DNA of 38,059 nucleotides from Planctomycetota bacterium (lineage in GTDB: Bacteria; Planctomycetota; E44-bin39): NCBI GenBank assembly GCA_004376375.1, contig SOJX01000157.1:1-38059 (forward strand), given 5' to 3'. This document shows, one piece after another, positions 17,446-25,049 of this stretch; position 1 is the stretch's first letter; every line of letters starts with the position of its first letter. The translations under genes were made by a program, and so were the position numbers. The notes beneath the pieces are model-generated. The model worked only from the letters and a program-made list of their open reading frames with translations, had not been told where the DNA came from and searched no databases.

Positions 17446-18816
17446 ATGAAATACCTTACCTCCTCACGCCCGTTAACCGCTTTCGCCCTCGTCCTGGCCT
17501 TATGCATATGCGGCGTATCGTGCAGCGATTCAGAAACAGATGAAGGCAAAACCCCCGGCACGTCCGCCGCCCCGGCAAAGAAAACGGGTTCCGGCCCTTC
17601 CTCGGCGAATAAAACCGTCAAAAAGCCAAAGGAAAAATTCGACCGCGACAAGTTATACGCGCTCATGACGGAAGCGAAAAAGACCTACGAGACGGGCGAC
17701 TTCAAGACGGCTGCGAAAAAATTCGCCGATGCGGCCGGGATGGCGCAGGCCCGCCCGAGGAGGGAACAGGACAACCTCGAGCTGGCGATAAAAATGAAAA
17801 AAAGGTGCGAAGTATTCACAACCCTTCTCACCGACGTCAGCCCGCCTACCTTCTCCGACAGGAAGAGGATTTACCAATTCACCATGATGTCGGGACGGAA
17901 ATTCATCGCGAAAGTGCTGAGTCGCGACGGCGACAGAATAAGAATCCTCAAGGAAAACGGCACCGGCGGAACACTGGTTGAGGAGGACATCTTCGAGGAA
18001 GATCCGCTCGATGAGAAGGATTACAACAGACACCTTTTAGACACGCTGCGCAGGGACGAAGAAGAAGCCGGAAAACAGAAAAATTATTTCACGCTCTACA
18101 ACTGCGTCTACTTCGCGGCCCAGCACAAGCTCATCGGCGAAATAACGCGGCTCCTCGACCAGACGTTTTCACTCGCGGGATCGGAAGACCTTATAAGCAT
18201 TTTCTGCCCCGACGACTACGTCGGACTTACATCCGACCTTCTCGAATCATACGGCAAGGAAAAGGAGCTTCTCCAGTTCAAACTCGCCCGCGGCCTGGCG
18301 CAGGTAGATAAGCCTGAAAAGCCCGGACCGGCCGTTACGTACAGCGGAAGAATTCCCAAAAAAACATCGTCCGTAAAGCCGGAAACGCCGAAGCCGATCG
18401 CAAAAGTGGATACCGAAAGGCCTTCACCCCGCCCGAAGACCACACGGCCTAAACCCCCCCGGGACACCAGCAAACTGGACGGCATAGAGCGCCACGGGAA
18501 GATCATAAAGGCCGACCGTCCGGACATCACGGCTACTAAAAAGGTCCGCGCCGGGACCGGCGCGCTTGCAAACGAGCCGGCTTTTACCGAAGCACAGAAA
18601 CTTCTCAACGTCGCGCGCGTCGCATACCGTAACTCCATGCCCGGCAGGCCCGACGCGGTCAAGCACGCCAAGCGCGCGCAGGAAATTCTCGAACGCGCCA
18701 TCGACCTCATCAACCCCCTCCTCGACAAGTATCCCGATAACTACGAACTCGGACAGGTGGGCCAGCAAATCTCCTACCTCCTGCACGCGATCATCAAGAA
18801 CCGCGGCTTCGGATAA
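17446..18816 (+). CDS. Putative lipoprotein with helical-repeat regions
   Basis: The 456-residue protein begins MKYLTSSRPLTAFALVLALC, a signal peptide ending in CGVSC-SDSE. C26 is a plausible lipidation site, although the lipobox is not ideal. A Pro/Gly/Lys linker (about 30-60) leads into TPR-like helices (about 65-130). A beta-rich section follows (FTMMSGRKFIAKVLSRDGDR, about 145-165). A Pro/Lys/Thr-rich unstructured part spans about 290-360 and a final helical pair covers about 380-456. I do not recognise a family. It has its own strong promoter and follows the kinase pair, so it could be an envelope partner of the same system; that is inference from position. Confidence 0.7.
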   Translation: MKYLTSSRPLTAFALVLALCICGVSCSDSETDEGKTPGTSAAPAKKTGSGPSSANKTVKKPKEKFDRDKLYALMTEAKKTYETGDFKTAAKKFADAAGMAQARPRREQDNLELAIKMKKRCEVFTTLLTDVSPPTFSDRKRIYQFTMMSGRKFIAKVLSRDGDRIRILKENGTGGTLVEEDIFEEDPLDEKDYNRHLLDTLRRDEEEAGKQKNYFTLYNCVYFAAQHKLIGEITRLLDQTFSLAGSEDLISIFCPDDYVGLTSDLLESYGKEKELLQFKLARGLAQVDKPEKPGPAVTYSGRIPKKTSSVKPETPKPIAKVDTERPSPRPKTTRPKPPRDTSKLDGIERHGKIIKADRPDITATKKVRAGTGALANEPAFTEAQKLLNVARVAYRNSMPGRPDAVKHAKRAQEILERAIDLINPLLDKYPDNYELGQVGQQISYLLHAIIKNRGFG

Positions 18817-18863
18817 AGAAGTACCGAGTATCGAGTTAAGAGTGCCGCAATTATATATATTTA

Positions 18864-18896
18864 AAACTCGAAACTCGTAACTCGAAACTCGAAACT
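18864..18896. repeat. Class C tandem repeat, unit CGAAACT, period 7
   Basis: About four and a half units (aaactcg, taactcg, aaactcg, aaact) lie in the 300-base gap before gmd. A related degenerate gagtatcgagtt stretch precedes it at about 18827-18841. Confidence 0.7.
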
Positions 18897-18909
18897 AAAG
18901 AAGTACGGG

Positions 18910-18965
18910 ATGGCCCAATTACCGCCTCGTTTCTATGTTGACGCTTGGGCCATACGCTATATAAT
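18910..18965 (+). promoter_or_regulatory. Sigma70 promoter of gmd-fcl with a flanking inverted repeat
   Basis: TTGACG (18938-18943) and TATAAT (18960-18965) are 16 bases apart, giving a leader of about 145 bases. ATGGCCCAA (18910-18918) and its exact reverse complement TTGGGCCAT (18945-18953) are 26 bases apart. The second half-site fills the promoter spacer, a position where a bound regulator would block RNA polymerase. Confidence 0.65.
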
Positions 18966-19065
18966 GTCAACTATCGGTATCCAAACAAAGGGGATATGGG
19001 ATACGGGATACGGTTATATTAAATAAAATAATGCGCGAAGGAATAAACGTTCATTATATATAACT

Positions 19066-19096
19066 GAAGAACCGAAGAACCGGGGAACCGGTGAAC
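19066..19096. repeat. Class C tandem repeat, unit GAAGAACC, period 8
   Basis: Units gaagaacc, gaagaacc, ggggaacc and ggtgaac lie in the gmd leader, just before its ribosome site. Confidence 0.7.
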
Positions 19097-19116
19097 TTAA
19101 TCTGTGCGGAGGTTAC

Positions 19117-20133
19117 ATGGCAAAGCGCGCGCTCATCACAGGCATAACCGGGCAGGACGGCTCGTACCTGGCTGAGTTGCTTCTGGGTAAAGGCTACGAA
19201 GTCCACGGAATTATCCGCCCCGCGAGCACCTTCAACACCGAGCGCATCGACCACATATACCAGGACCCGCACGAAAAGGATTACAGGCTCAAGCTTGTTT
19301 ACGGCGACATGAACGACGTCAGCGGCCTCAACAAGATTATACGCGAAACCGAGCCCGACGAAATCTACAACCTCGGCGCGCAATCACACGTCCGCATCTC
19401 GTTCGACATCCCCGAGTATACGGCCGAGACCGTGGCGCTCGGTACGCTGCGGCTCCTCGAGGCCATACGCAAGACCGGGGTCAAGACCAGGTTTTACCAG
19501 GCGTCGTCCTCCGAGCTGTTCGGCTCGTCGCCCCCGCCTCAAAACGAAGAGACCCTGTTTCAGCCCCGCTCGCCGTACGCGATCGCAAAACTCTTCGCGT
19601 ACTGGATAACTGTAAACTACCGGGAAGCGCACGGGCTTTACGCGTGCAACGGCATACTCTTCAACCACGAGTCCGAACGGCGCGGCGAACGCTTTGTAAC
19701 GCGGAAAATCTCACGCGCGGTCGGAAGGATCAAACACGGATTGCAGGACAAGCTCTTCCTCGGCAACCTCGACAGCAAACGCGACTGGGGTTACGCGCCC
19801 GATTACGTCCAGGCCATGTGGCTCATGCTCCAGCAGGACAAGGCGGAAGACCTCGTTATCGCCACCGGCGAGTCGCACAGCGTCCGCGAATTCTGCGAGG
19901 CCGCGTTCGCCCATGCCGGACTCGACTGGAAGGAACACGTGGAGATTGATCCGCGCTACTTCCGGCCCACCGAGGTGGACGCGCTCGAAGGCGACGCGTC
20001 CAGGGCGCGCACAAAACTCGGATGGAAGCCGAAGACGACTTTCAACGAACTCGTAAAGCGCATGGTTGACACCGATATGGAACTGGCCCGGTGCGAAAAA
20101 GCGGCGGCCGACGCGGCAAAGGAAAAACCATGA
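19117..20133 (+). CDS. gmd: GDP-mannose 4,6-dehydratase
   Basis: The 338-residue extended short-chain dehydrogenase converts GDP-D-mannose to GDP-4-keto-6-deoxymannose. It shows the nucleotide motif ITGITGQDGSYLAE (about 7-20), the family signature IIRPASTFNTERIDH, YNLGAQSHV, the catalytic SSSELFG region (about 129-135) and YxxxK in SPYAIAK (about 154-160). The conserved FNHESPRRGE segment reads FNHESERRGE, a proline lost. Length is slightly short for the family. TGCGGAGG precedes the ATG. Its TGA overlaps the fcl ATG (ATGA), so the two are translationally coupled. Confidence 0.95.
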   Translation: MAKRALITGITGQDGSYLAELLLGKGYEVHGIIRPASTFNTERIDHIYQDPHEKDYRLKLVYGDMNDVSGLNKIIRETEPDEIYNLGAQSHVRISFDIPEYTAETVALGTLRLLEAIRKTGVKTRFYQASSSELFGSSPPPQNEETLFQPRSPYAIAKLFAYWITVNYREAHGLYACNGILFNHESERRGERFVTRKISRAVGRIKHGLQDKLFLGNLDSKRDWGYAPDYVQAMWLMLQQDKAEDLVIATGESHSVREFCEAAFAHAGLDWKEHVEIDPRYFRPTEVDALEGDASRARTKLGWKPKTTFNELVKRMVDTDMELARCEKAAADAAKEKP

Positions 20134-21089
20134 CCGACTTCTGGGTGCAGGGCAGGTTCGTCGTCACGGGAGGTGCGGGCTTTCTCGGACGGGCCGTCAC
20201 CCGTGGACTTGACGAGCGCGGTGCGAAAAACGTATTCGTACCCAGGTCGAAGGACTACGACCTGCGCGTTGAAAAAGACGCCAAGCGCATGTACGCCGAT
20301 TTCGAACCGACGCACGTTATCCATCTCGCGGCAACCGCGGGCGGCATCGGCGCCAACCGCCGCGAGCCGGGAAGGTTCTTCTACGACAATATCATTATGG
20401 GCGTTCACCTGATCGAGCACGCGCGCCTCGCCGAGCTCGAGAAGTTCGTACTCGTCGGAACCGTCTGCGCTTATCCGAAGTTCGCGGAAATCCCCTTCCG
20501 CGAAGAAAATATCTGGGAAGGATACCCCGAAGAGACGAACGCGCCATACGGCATCGCCAAGAAGTCCCTTATGGTCATGGCGCGGGCTTACCGCGCGCAA
20601 TACGACCTGAACGCGATTACGCTGCTCCCGGCCAATCTCTACGGGCCGTACGACGACTTCTCTTACGAGGATTCGCACGTCATCCCCGCCCTGATACGCA
20701 AATTCGTCGAGGCGAAAAGCTACGGCGTCGGCAGCGTCGATATCTGGGGCACGGGTGAGGCGACGCGGGAATTCCTCTACGTTGACGACTGCGCCGAGGG
20801 AATACTCCTTGCAACCGAAAAATATTCAAGCGCGGAGCCGGTAAACATGGGATGCAGCCGCGAAATCAGCATCGCCAACCTCGTGGGAATGATTATGAAT
20901 GAAGTCGGATACAAGGGCAAGCTGACCTTCGATCCGAGCAAGCCCGACGGCCAGCCGCGGCGAATGCTCGACAACTCGCGCGCGAAAAACGCCTTCGGCT
21001 ACGAAGCCAAAGTTCTTCTCGAAGAAGGCATCCGCCGAACGGTGAAGTGGTACATCGAAGAAGGCGCAAAAATCTGGTCCGGCAAATAA
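20130..21089 (+). CDS. fcl: GDP-L-fucose synthase (epimerase/reductase)
   Basis: The 319-residue enzyme completes GDP-L-fucose from the Gmd product using NADPH. The start is the ATG overlapping the gmd stop; longer in-frame starts lie inside gmd. Motifs are VVTGGAGFLGRAV (about 11-23), HLAATAGGIGANR (family form HLAAxVGGI), YDNIIMGVHLIEHA, YGIAKKS with the catalytic Tyr and Lys, and ANLYGPYDDF. The C-terminal FDPSKPDGQPRRMLDNSRA is typical. The product would feed fucose into surface polysaccharide or glycoprotein. No glycosyltransferase lies next to it. Confidence 0.93.
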   Translation: MTDFWVQGRFVVTGGAGFLGRAVTRGLDERGAKNVFVPRSKDYDLRVEKDAKRMYADFEPTHVIHLAATAGGIGANRREPGRFFYDNIIMGVHLIEHARLAELEKFVLVGTVCAYPKFAEIPFREENIWEGYPEETNAPYGIAKKSLMVMARAYRAQYDLNAITLLPANLYGPYDDFSYEDSHVIPALIRKFVEAKSYGVGSVDIWGTGEATREFLYVDDCAEGILLATEKYSSAEPVNMGCSREISIANLVGMIMNEVGYKGKLTFDPSKPDGQPRRMLDNSRAKNAFGYEAKVLLEEGIRRTVKWYIEEGAKIWSGK

Positions 21090-21092
21090 TTA

Positions 21093-21127
21093 ACACCAGC
21101 ACACCAGCACTCCAGCACACCAACACC
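21093..21127. repeat. Class C tandem repeat, unit ACACCAGC, period 8
   Basis: Units acaccagc, acaccagc, actccagc, acaccaac and accc follow the fcl stop directly. Confidence 0.7.
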
Positions 21128-21136
21128 CTTTTCCAC

Positions 21137-21165
21137 TTGAATTCCCCGCCTGCATCTCCTAGAAT
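21137..21165 (+). promoter_or_regulatory. Sigma70-type promoter
   Basis: TTGAAT, 17 bases, TAGAAT. The start point would be near 21172, giving a leader of about 20 bases with TTGGAGG before the ATG at 21193. Confidence 0.6.
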
Positions 21166-21192
21166 CTCATTTCAAACACCTTTGGAGGAAAA

Positions 21193-22020
21193 ATGCCAAG
21201 CCTGAGCGGAATCATTTCCATCATCACGGATTTCGGTTACGACGACGTTTACGTGGGCCAGATGAAAGGCGTTATCGCGCAGATAGACCCGGCCGCCACG
21301 GTCATCGACCTCACGCACGGCGTTCACCCGCAGGATATAGTCGAAGGCGCGTTCCTGCTTGCCGGGTCGTGGCGCTTCTTTCCCACCGGCACCGTGCACG
21401 TGGCGGTCGTCGACCCGGGAGTGGGCTCGAGAAGAAAGATCCTCGCCGCCGAGGCCGGCGGCCATTTTTTCGTCGCGCCCGACAACGGGATTCTCGAGCT
21501 TGTTTTCGAGTACGCCGAACGCAACAGCTTCCGCGGCTCGACGCCGATTGAGATTGTATCGGTTGAAAACCCCGCGTGCCGCCTGCCCGACCTCAGCGTG
21601 ACTTTCCACGGCCGCGATATCATGGCGCCGGCGGCGGCTCACCTCACGCGCGGCACCGACCTGACGAGACTCGGCCCGACCGTTGCCGGGCGCGTCCGTC
21701 TTGAAATTCCGCGCGCAACCTTTGATTCGAAGACCGGAATTACCGGGGAGGTGGTGTTCGTGGACCATTTCGGAAACCTGGTAACGAATATAAGCCGCGT
21801 GGAGATCGAAAAACGCCTGACCTCGAAGTCTGCAAAAGACATCCGCTTCGAGATAGCGGAGAAAAATGGAACCGGGCTCTCCAGGACCTACAGCGACGAC
21901 AAACCGGGGAAGCTCCTTGCACTTATCGGAAGCATGGACCTGCTTGAAATCGCGGTAAACCAGGGAAACGCGGTTGAAATCCTCGACACGGGAAAAGGTG
22001 AAAAGGTACGGGTTTATTAG
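21193..22020 (+). CDS. S-adenosyl-L-methionine hydroxide adenosyltransferase (SAM hydrolase, DUF62 family)
   Basis: The 275-residue protein belongs to the fluorinase/chlorinase-related family, whose common bacterial members hydrolyse SAM to adenosine and methionine. It shows the N-terminal ISIITDFGYDDVYVGQMKG, with the catalytic-site Asp near 13, then THGVHPQDIVEGAFLL, VAVVDPGVGSRRK, FFVAPDNGILE and VFVDHFGNLVTNI. The length is typical. A GGAGGAAAA ribosome site and its own promoter precede it. The physiological reason for SAM hydrolysis is not settled. Nothing here suggests halogenase activity, since the fluorinase-specific loop is not evident. Confidence 0.9.
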   Translation: MPSLSGIISIITDFGYDDVYVGQMKGVIAQIDPAATVIDLTHGVHPQDIVEGAFLLAGSWRFFPTGTVHVAVVDPGVGSRRKILAAEAGGHFFVAPDNGILELVFEYAERNSFRGSTPIEIVSVENPACRLPDLSVTFHGRDIMAPAAAHLTRGTDLTRLGPTVAGRVRLEIPRATFDSKTGITGEVVFVDHFGNLVTNISRVEIEKRLTSKSAKDIRFEIAEKNGTGLSRTYSDDKPGKLLALIGSMDLLEIAVNQGNAVEILDTGKGEKVRVY

Positions 22021-22092
22021 GTTTCAGGTTTCAGGTTTCAGGTTTCAGGTTTCAGGTTTATTTCTTATTGCCTGACACCTGACACCTGTTCC
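22020..22092. repeat. Class C tandem repeat, unit GGTTTCA, period 7, plus CTGACAC repeats
   Basis: More than five exact copies of GGTTTCA begin at the last base of the SAM hydrolase stop codon and run to about 22060. They are followed by two CTGACAC units (about 22071-22087). This is the most perfect array in the window. Confidence 0.85.
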
Positions 22093-22136
22093 AGGCAAAA
22101 GCTGTCTGTAAAGATGCCTTTTACAAGGAGAATGAA

Positions 22137-23582
22137 ATGCCGGAAACCAGAGGCGCTATGGTAATAACCGAGCGGTTCGCCGCCGCCGTGGAGAAGTTCT
22201 CCGACAGGACCGCGATATGGGACCCGGAGCGCTCGTGGACTTTTTCCTATCTGAGCGCCCTCGCCAGGCAGGGCGCAAGCGCGCTTCTCACGCTGAACCC
22301 GTCCGACAACGTCGGCATATTGCTCCCGACGATAAGGGAGTTCGCGCTGACCTACCTGTCGGTACTTCACGCCAGCAAGGTCCCGGTCCCGATAAACTTC
22401 CTGCTTCAGCCGAACGAGCTGAAGTTTATCCTTCAGGACGCGGGGATTGACACGATTATCACCTCGACCCGGTTCCGCGACCTGATCGGCTTTTCCGTGC
22501 CGAACGCGGTATACCTCGAAGAGCTTGACTGGTCCGCGGGTGCGATGCTCGAATCCCCGCCGCCCGTGGAAGCGAAGCCCGACGACGTCGCCACGATCCT
22601 GTACACCTCCGGGACGACGGGGAAACCGAAGGGCGTGCTGCTCAGCCACCGCAACCTGCTCTCGAACGTGGACTCATGCATAGAAGCCACCGGCATCAAC
22701 CAGGACGACGTCTCGCTGGGAGTGCTGCCGCTGTTCCACTCGTTCGGAATCACCGTAACCATGCTGCTGCCGCTGATCGAGGGCTGCGAAAGCATTTTCC
22801 TCCCGCAGTTCGCGCCCGACAAGGTGCTGGACCTGATGGAAAGCAGGAAGTGCACGGTATTCGCCGCGCTCCCGAGCATGTACAGGCTTCTCACGAGAAT
22901 GCAGGTCAAGCGCAAGGCCGACCTGAGCCGGATGCACTGGTTCATCGCGGGCGGAGAGCCGCTACCGGCAATGGTTTCCGAAGGCTTTAAGAAGGTGTTC
23001 GGCACCGACCTGCGCGAGGGATACGGCATGACCGAAACTTCGCCGGTGATTTCCATCGATCTGTCCGACGAGGTCCGGCCGCGCTCCTGTGGCCCGGCGC
23101 TGCCCGACGTCGAAGTACGAATTGCAGACGACGGCGAAATCCAGGTCAAGGGCCCGAACGTCATGCTCGGCTACCACAACCGGCCCGACGAAACGAAGGC
23201 CGCGTTCACCGAAGACGGCTGGCTCCGCACCGGCGACCTCGGGTACATGGACGACGACGGCTATATTTTCATAAACGGTCGGGCGAAAGACCTGATAATT
23301 TCCGCGGGTGAAAACATCTTCCCCGGCGAAATCGAGGAAATCCTCGCCGAGCACCCGAAGGTCCTTGCTGCCGCGGTAATCGGCGCGCCGGATGAGAAGC
23401 GCGGCGAAGTGCCCGTCGGATACGTGCAGCCGCACGAGGGCGTCGAGGTAGAGCCCCAGGAGCTGCAGGATTTTCTCAAAGACAAGCTCGCGCCTTTCAA
23501 GATACCCAGGGAAATTCACGTCAGGCAGCTTCCCATCGGCCCGACGGGGAAGGTTGCAAAGAGATTTCTGGAAACGAATTAG
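22137..23582 (+). CDS. AMP-forming acyl-CoA synthetase / fatty acid-CoA ligase
   Basis: The 481-residue adenylating enzyme activates a carboxylic acid with ATP and transfers it to CoA. It shows the P-loop-like ILYTSGTTGKPKGVLLSH (about 153-170), GYGMTETSP (about 295-303), DGWLRTGDLGYMD (about 360-372), FINGRAKDLIISAGENIFPGEIE and the C-terminal catalytic lysine in GPTGKVAKRF (about 472). The 481 residues are at the short end of the family and there is no membrane anchor. AAGGAG precedes the ATG. The chain length of the substrate cannot be read from sequence. A long-chain fatty acid or a menaquinone-type benzoate substrate are alternatives. Confidence 0.9.
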   Translation: MPETRGAMVITERFAAAVEKFSDRTAIWDPERSWTFSYLSALARQGASALLTLNPSDNVGILLPTIREFALTYLSVLHASKVPVPINFLLQPNELKFILQDAGIDTIITSTRFRDLIGFSVPNAVYLEELDWSAGAMLESPPPVEAKPDDVATILYTSGTTGKPKGVLLSHRNLLSNVDSCIEATGINQDDVSLGVLPLFHSFGITVTMLLPLIEGCESIFLPQFAPDKVLDLMESRKCTVFAALPSMYRLLTRMQVKRKADLSRMHWFIAGGEPLPAMVSEGFKKVFGTDLREGYGMTETSPVISIDLSDEVRPRSCGPALPDVEVRIADDGEIQVKGPNVMLGYHNRPDETKAAFTEDGWLRTGDLGYMDDDGYIFINGRAKDLIISAGENIFPGEIEEILAEHPKVLAAAVIGAPDEKRGEVPVGYVQPHEGVEVEPQELQDFLKDKLAPFKIPREIHVRQLPIGPTGKVAKRFLETN

Positions 23583-23587
23583 GGCCG

Positions 23588-23602
23588 GCGTCGAGGCGAC
23601 GC
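23588..23602. repeat. Diverged class B hairpin
   Basis: GCGTCG-AGG-CGACGC is followed by GGCAAC, six bases after the acyl-CoA synthetase stop. A GGG...CCCTTTTT stretch (about 23611-23628) downstream may serve as its terminator. Confidence 0.45.
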
Positions 23603-23696
23603 GGCAACCGGGGAAATGTGCCCTTTTTCTTCAACCCGGCCGCGCCTTTAATAGTATAAATAACCAGAGGAAACTGTTTGATTCAGGGAGAAATAT

Positions 23697-24371
23697 ATGC
23701 TGGAAGTGCTGGAGAAAATAATCTGGGTTCTTACCGTTCTGGTCATAGTCGGGCTCGCCGTCGGGATCTACTTCGTCGGCGGTCCGTCCCGCTACCACCT
23801 TGCCGAGATGAACCAGCCCATAAAAATCACAAGCGGCCGCACACAGGCTGAAATCGACAAGGAAATCAAGTTCGAGTACGACAAGGAAGTCGAGAAGTGG
23901 AAGAAAGATAAAGGGGAAGGCGCCGCGACCTATCGCACGGGGAAAGGCGGCGTAAAAATACCGGAACAAATCACGGACAAGGAAACCGGGCTGATAAAAT
24001 ACGTCGCGCCCATTCACGGGCGGGGAACCAACCCCACGAAACGATACCTCGTCCTTGACAAGCGGCTCAAGGAAAAATATTCCCACTTCCAGGACGTCTA
24101 CCAGATCGCGCTCCTTGCCGAAAGCGTCTTCACCGAGGACGACCAGGGCTTACCGGTCGTAGAGGTCACGCATGTAACGCAGGGTTCCATCATCGAACAG
24201 GTGGGGTTCAGGAAAGGCGACATCGTCTACTCCATCTGCGGCTACACGGTTCGCAACGAAAAGGAGGCCATGGACCTTTACGATGAACTGAAAAAGCGCG
24301 ACATTTTCTCAGTCGAGCTTTTCCGCAAGAAAACAGGCCAGCGCATGACGCTGAACTTCAGGTTTGATTAG
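23697..24371 (+). CDS. Membrane-anchored PDZ protein, GspC-like
   Basis: The 224-residue protein has an N-terminal membrane helix (about 5-28, IIWVLTVLVIVGLAVGIYFVGG), a charged linker (about 45-105) and a C-terminal PDZ domain (about 140-224; VTHVTQGSIIEQVGFRKGDIVYSI). The layout and the PDZ sequence recall the inner-membrane type II secretion component GspC. No other secretion genes are nearby, so an orphan relative is equally likely. CAGGGAG precedes the ATG. The next gene, seven bases later, is a clear paralogue. Confidence 0.75.
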   Translation: MLEVLEKIIWVLTVLVIVGLAVGIYFVGGPSRYHLAEMNQPIKITSGRTQAEIDKEIKFEYDKEVEKWKKDKGEGAATYRTGKGGVKIPEQITDKETGLIKYVAPIHGRGTNPTKRYLVLDKRLKEKYSHFQDVYQIALLAESVFTEDDQGLPVVEVTHVTQGSIIEQVGFRKGDIVYSICGYTVRNEKEAMDLYDELKKRDIFSVELFRKKTGQRMTLNFRFD

Positions 24372-24377
24372 AAGTCT

Positions 24378-24923
24378 ATGCTTGATTTTTTTGAAAACGC
24401 TGTCTTTGTTCTTTCCGCGATTGTAATTATCTTTCTCGCCGTCGGTATTTGCATTGCAGGTACACCTTCTCTCTACCATCCGGCCCAGCTGTCTCCTCCA
24501 ACTAAAATAACCGACCCGGGGCGTATTAAGAAAATTGAAGATGCAATCCGGTCCGGGAATTCGGACTCCCGAAACCGTAGAAATTCAAATGCAATAAAAA
24601 CCTATATCACCCTCGACCGCCGCTATAAAGAAAAGTACTCCCATTTTCAGGATGCTTACCAGTTGCTGCTTCAGGCGGAAAGCAGGTTCGTAAAAGATAG
24701 AAACGGCCTGGATGTTATCGAAATTACCTACATTACGCCCGGCTCAATCCTTGAGCAGCTTGGTTTCAGGAAAGGGGATCATATCTATTCAATCAACGGG
24801 TACTCGCTGGGCAGCGAGGAAGAAGCCTTGAAGCTGTTTTATGACCTGAAAAAATGCAACGTTTTCTACGTAGAACTCATCCGCGACGGCCGGCCCATAA
24901 TAATGAATTTCAAATTCGAGTAA
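24378..24923 (+). CDS. Membrane-anchored PDZ protein, paralogue of the preceding gene
   Basis: The 181-residue protein repeats its neighbour's plan: a membrane helix (about 8-31), a shorter linker, LDRRYKEKYSHFQDAYQLLLQ matching LDKRLKEKYSHFQDVYQIAL, and a PDZ domain (ITYITPGSILEQLGFRKGDH). It lacks about 45 linker residues. Its DNA is visibly more AT-rich than the first copy, so the duplication is old or the two have drifted under different pressure. They are seven bases apart and presumably co-translated, perhaps as a heteromer. Confidence 0.75.
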   Translation: MLDFFENAVFVLSAIVIIFLAVGICIAGTPSLYHPAQLSPPTKITDPGRIKKIEDAIRSGNSDSRNRRNSNAIKTYITLDRRYKEKYSHFQDAYQLLLQAESRFVKDRNGLDVIEITYITPGSILEQLGFRKGDHIYSINGYSLGSEEEALKLFYDLKKCNVFYVELIRDGRPIIMNFKFE

Positions 24924-24926
24924 CTC

Positions 24927-24974
24927 GGCGAGCAAGCTCGCCGGCTAATTATATTAACGTCGCGCAAGCGCGAC
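24927..24974. repeat. Two class B hairpins in tandem
   Basis: GGCGAGC-AA-GCTCGCC (24927-24942) followed by GGCTAAT, then GTCGCGC-AA-GCGCGAC (24959-24974) followed by CGCTAAAT. The stems differ but pair perfectly and share the tail. Confidence 0.75.
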
Positions 24975-24989
24975 CGCTAAATATATATA

Positions 24990-25049
24990 TTTTTCCCCTC
25001 TTCCCCTCTTCCCTTGTTCCCTTGTTCCCTTGTTCCCTTATTCCCTTTT
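24990..25049. repeat. Class C tandem repeat, CTTGTTCC/CTTCCCCT units, period 7-8
   Basis: A pyrimidine-only stretch of about seven units ends at the dnaE stop codon on the opposite strand. Confidence 0.75.

Noticed and set aside
21193..22020. Fluorinase or chlorinase
   Set aside because: The sequence fits the common SAM-hydrolase branch; nothing points to the halogenase-specific loop, and no halometabolite genes are nearby.
22020..22060. Tandem repeats as a CRISPR array
   Set aside because: The unit is seven bases with no spacers; there are no cas genes.
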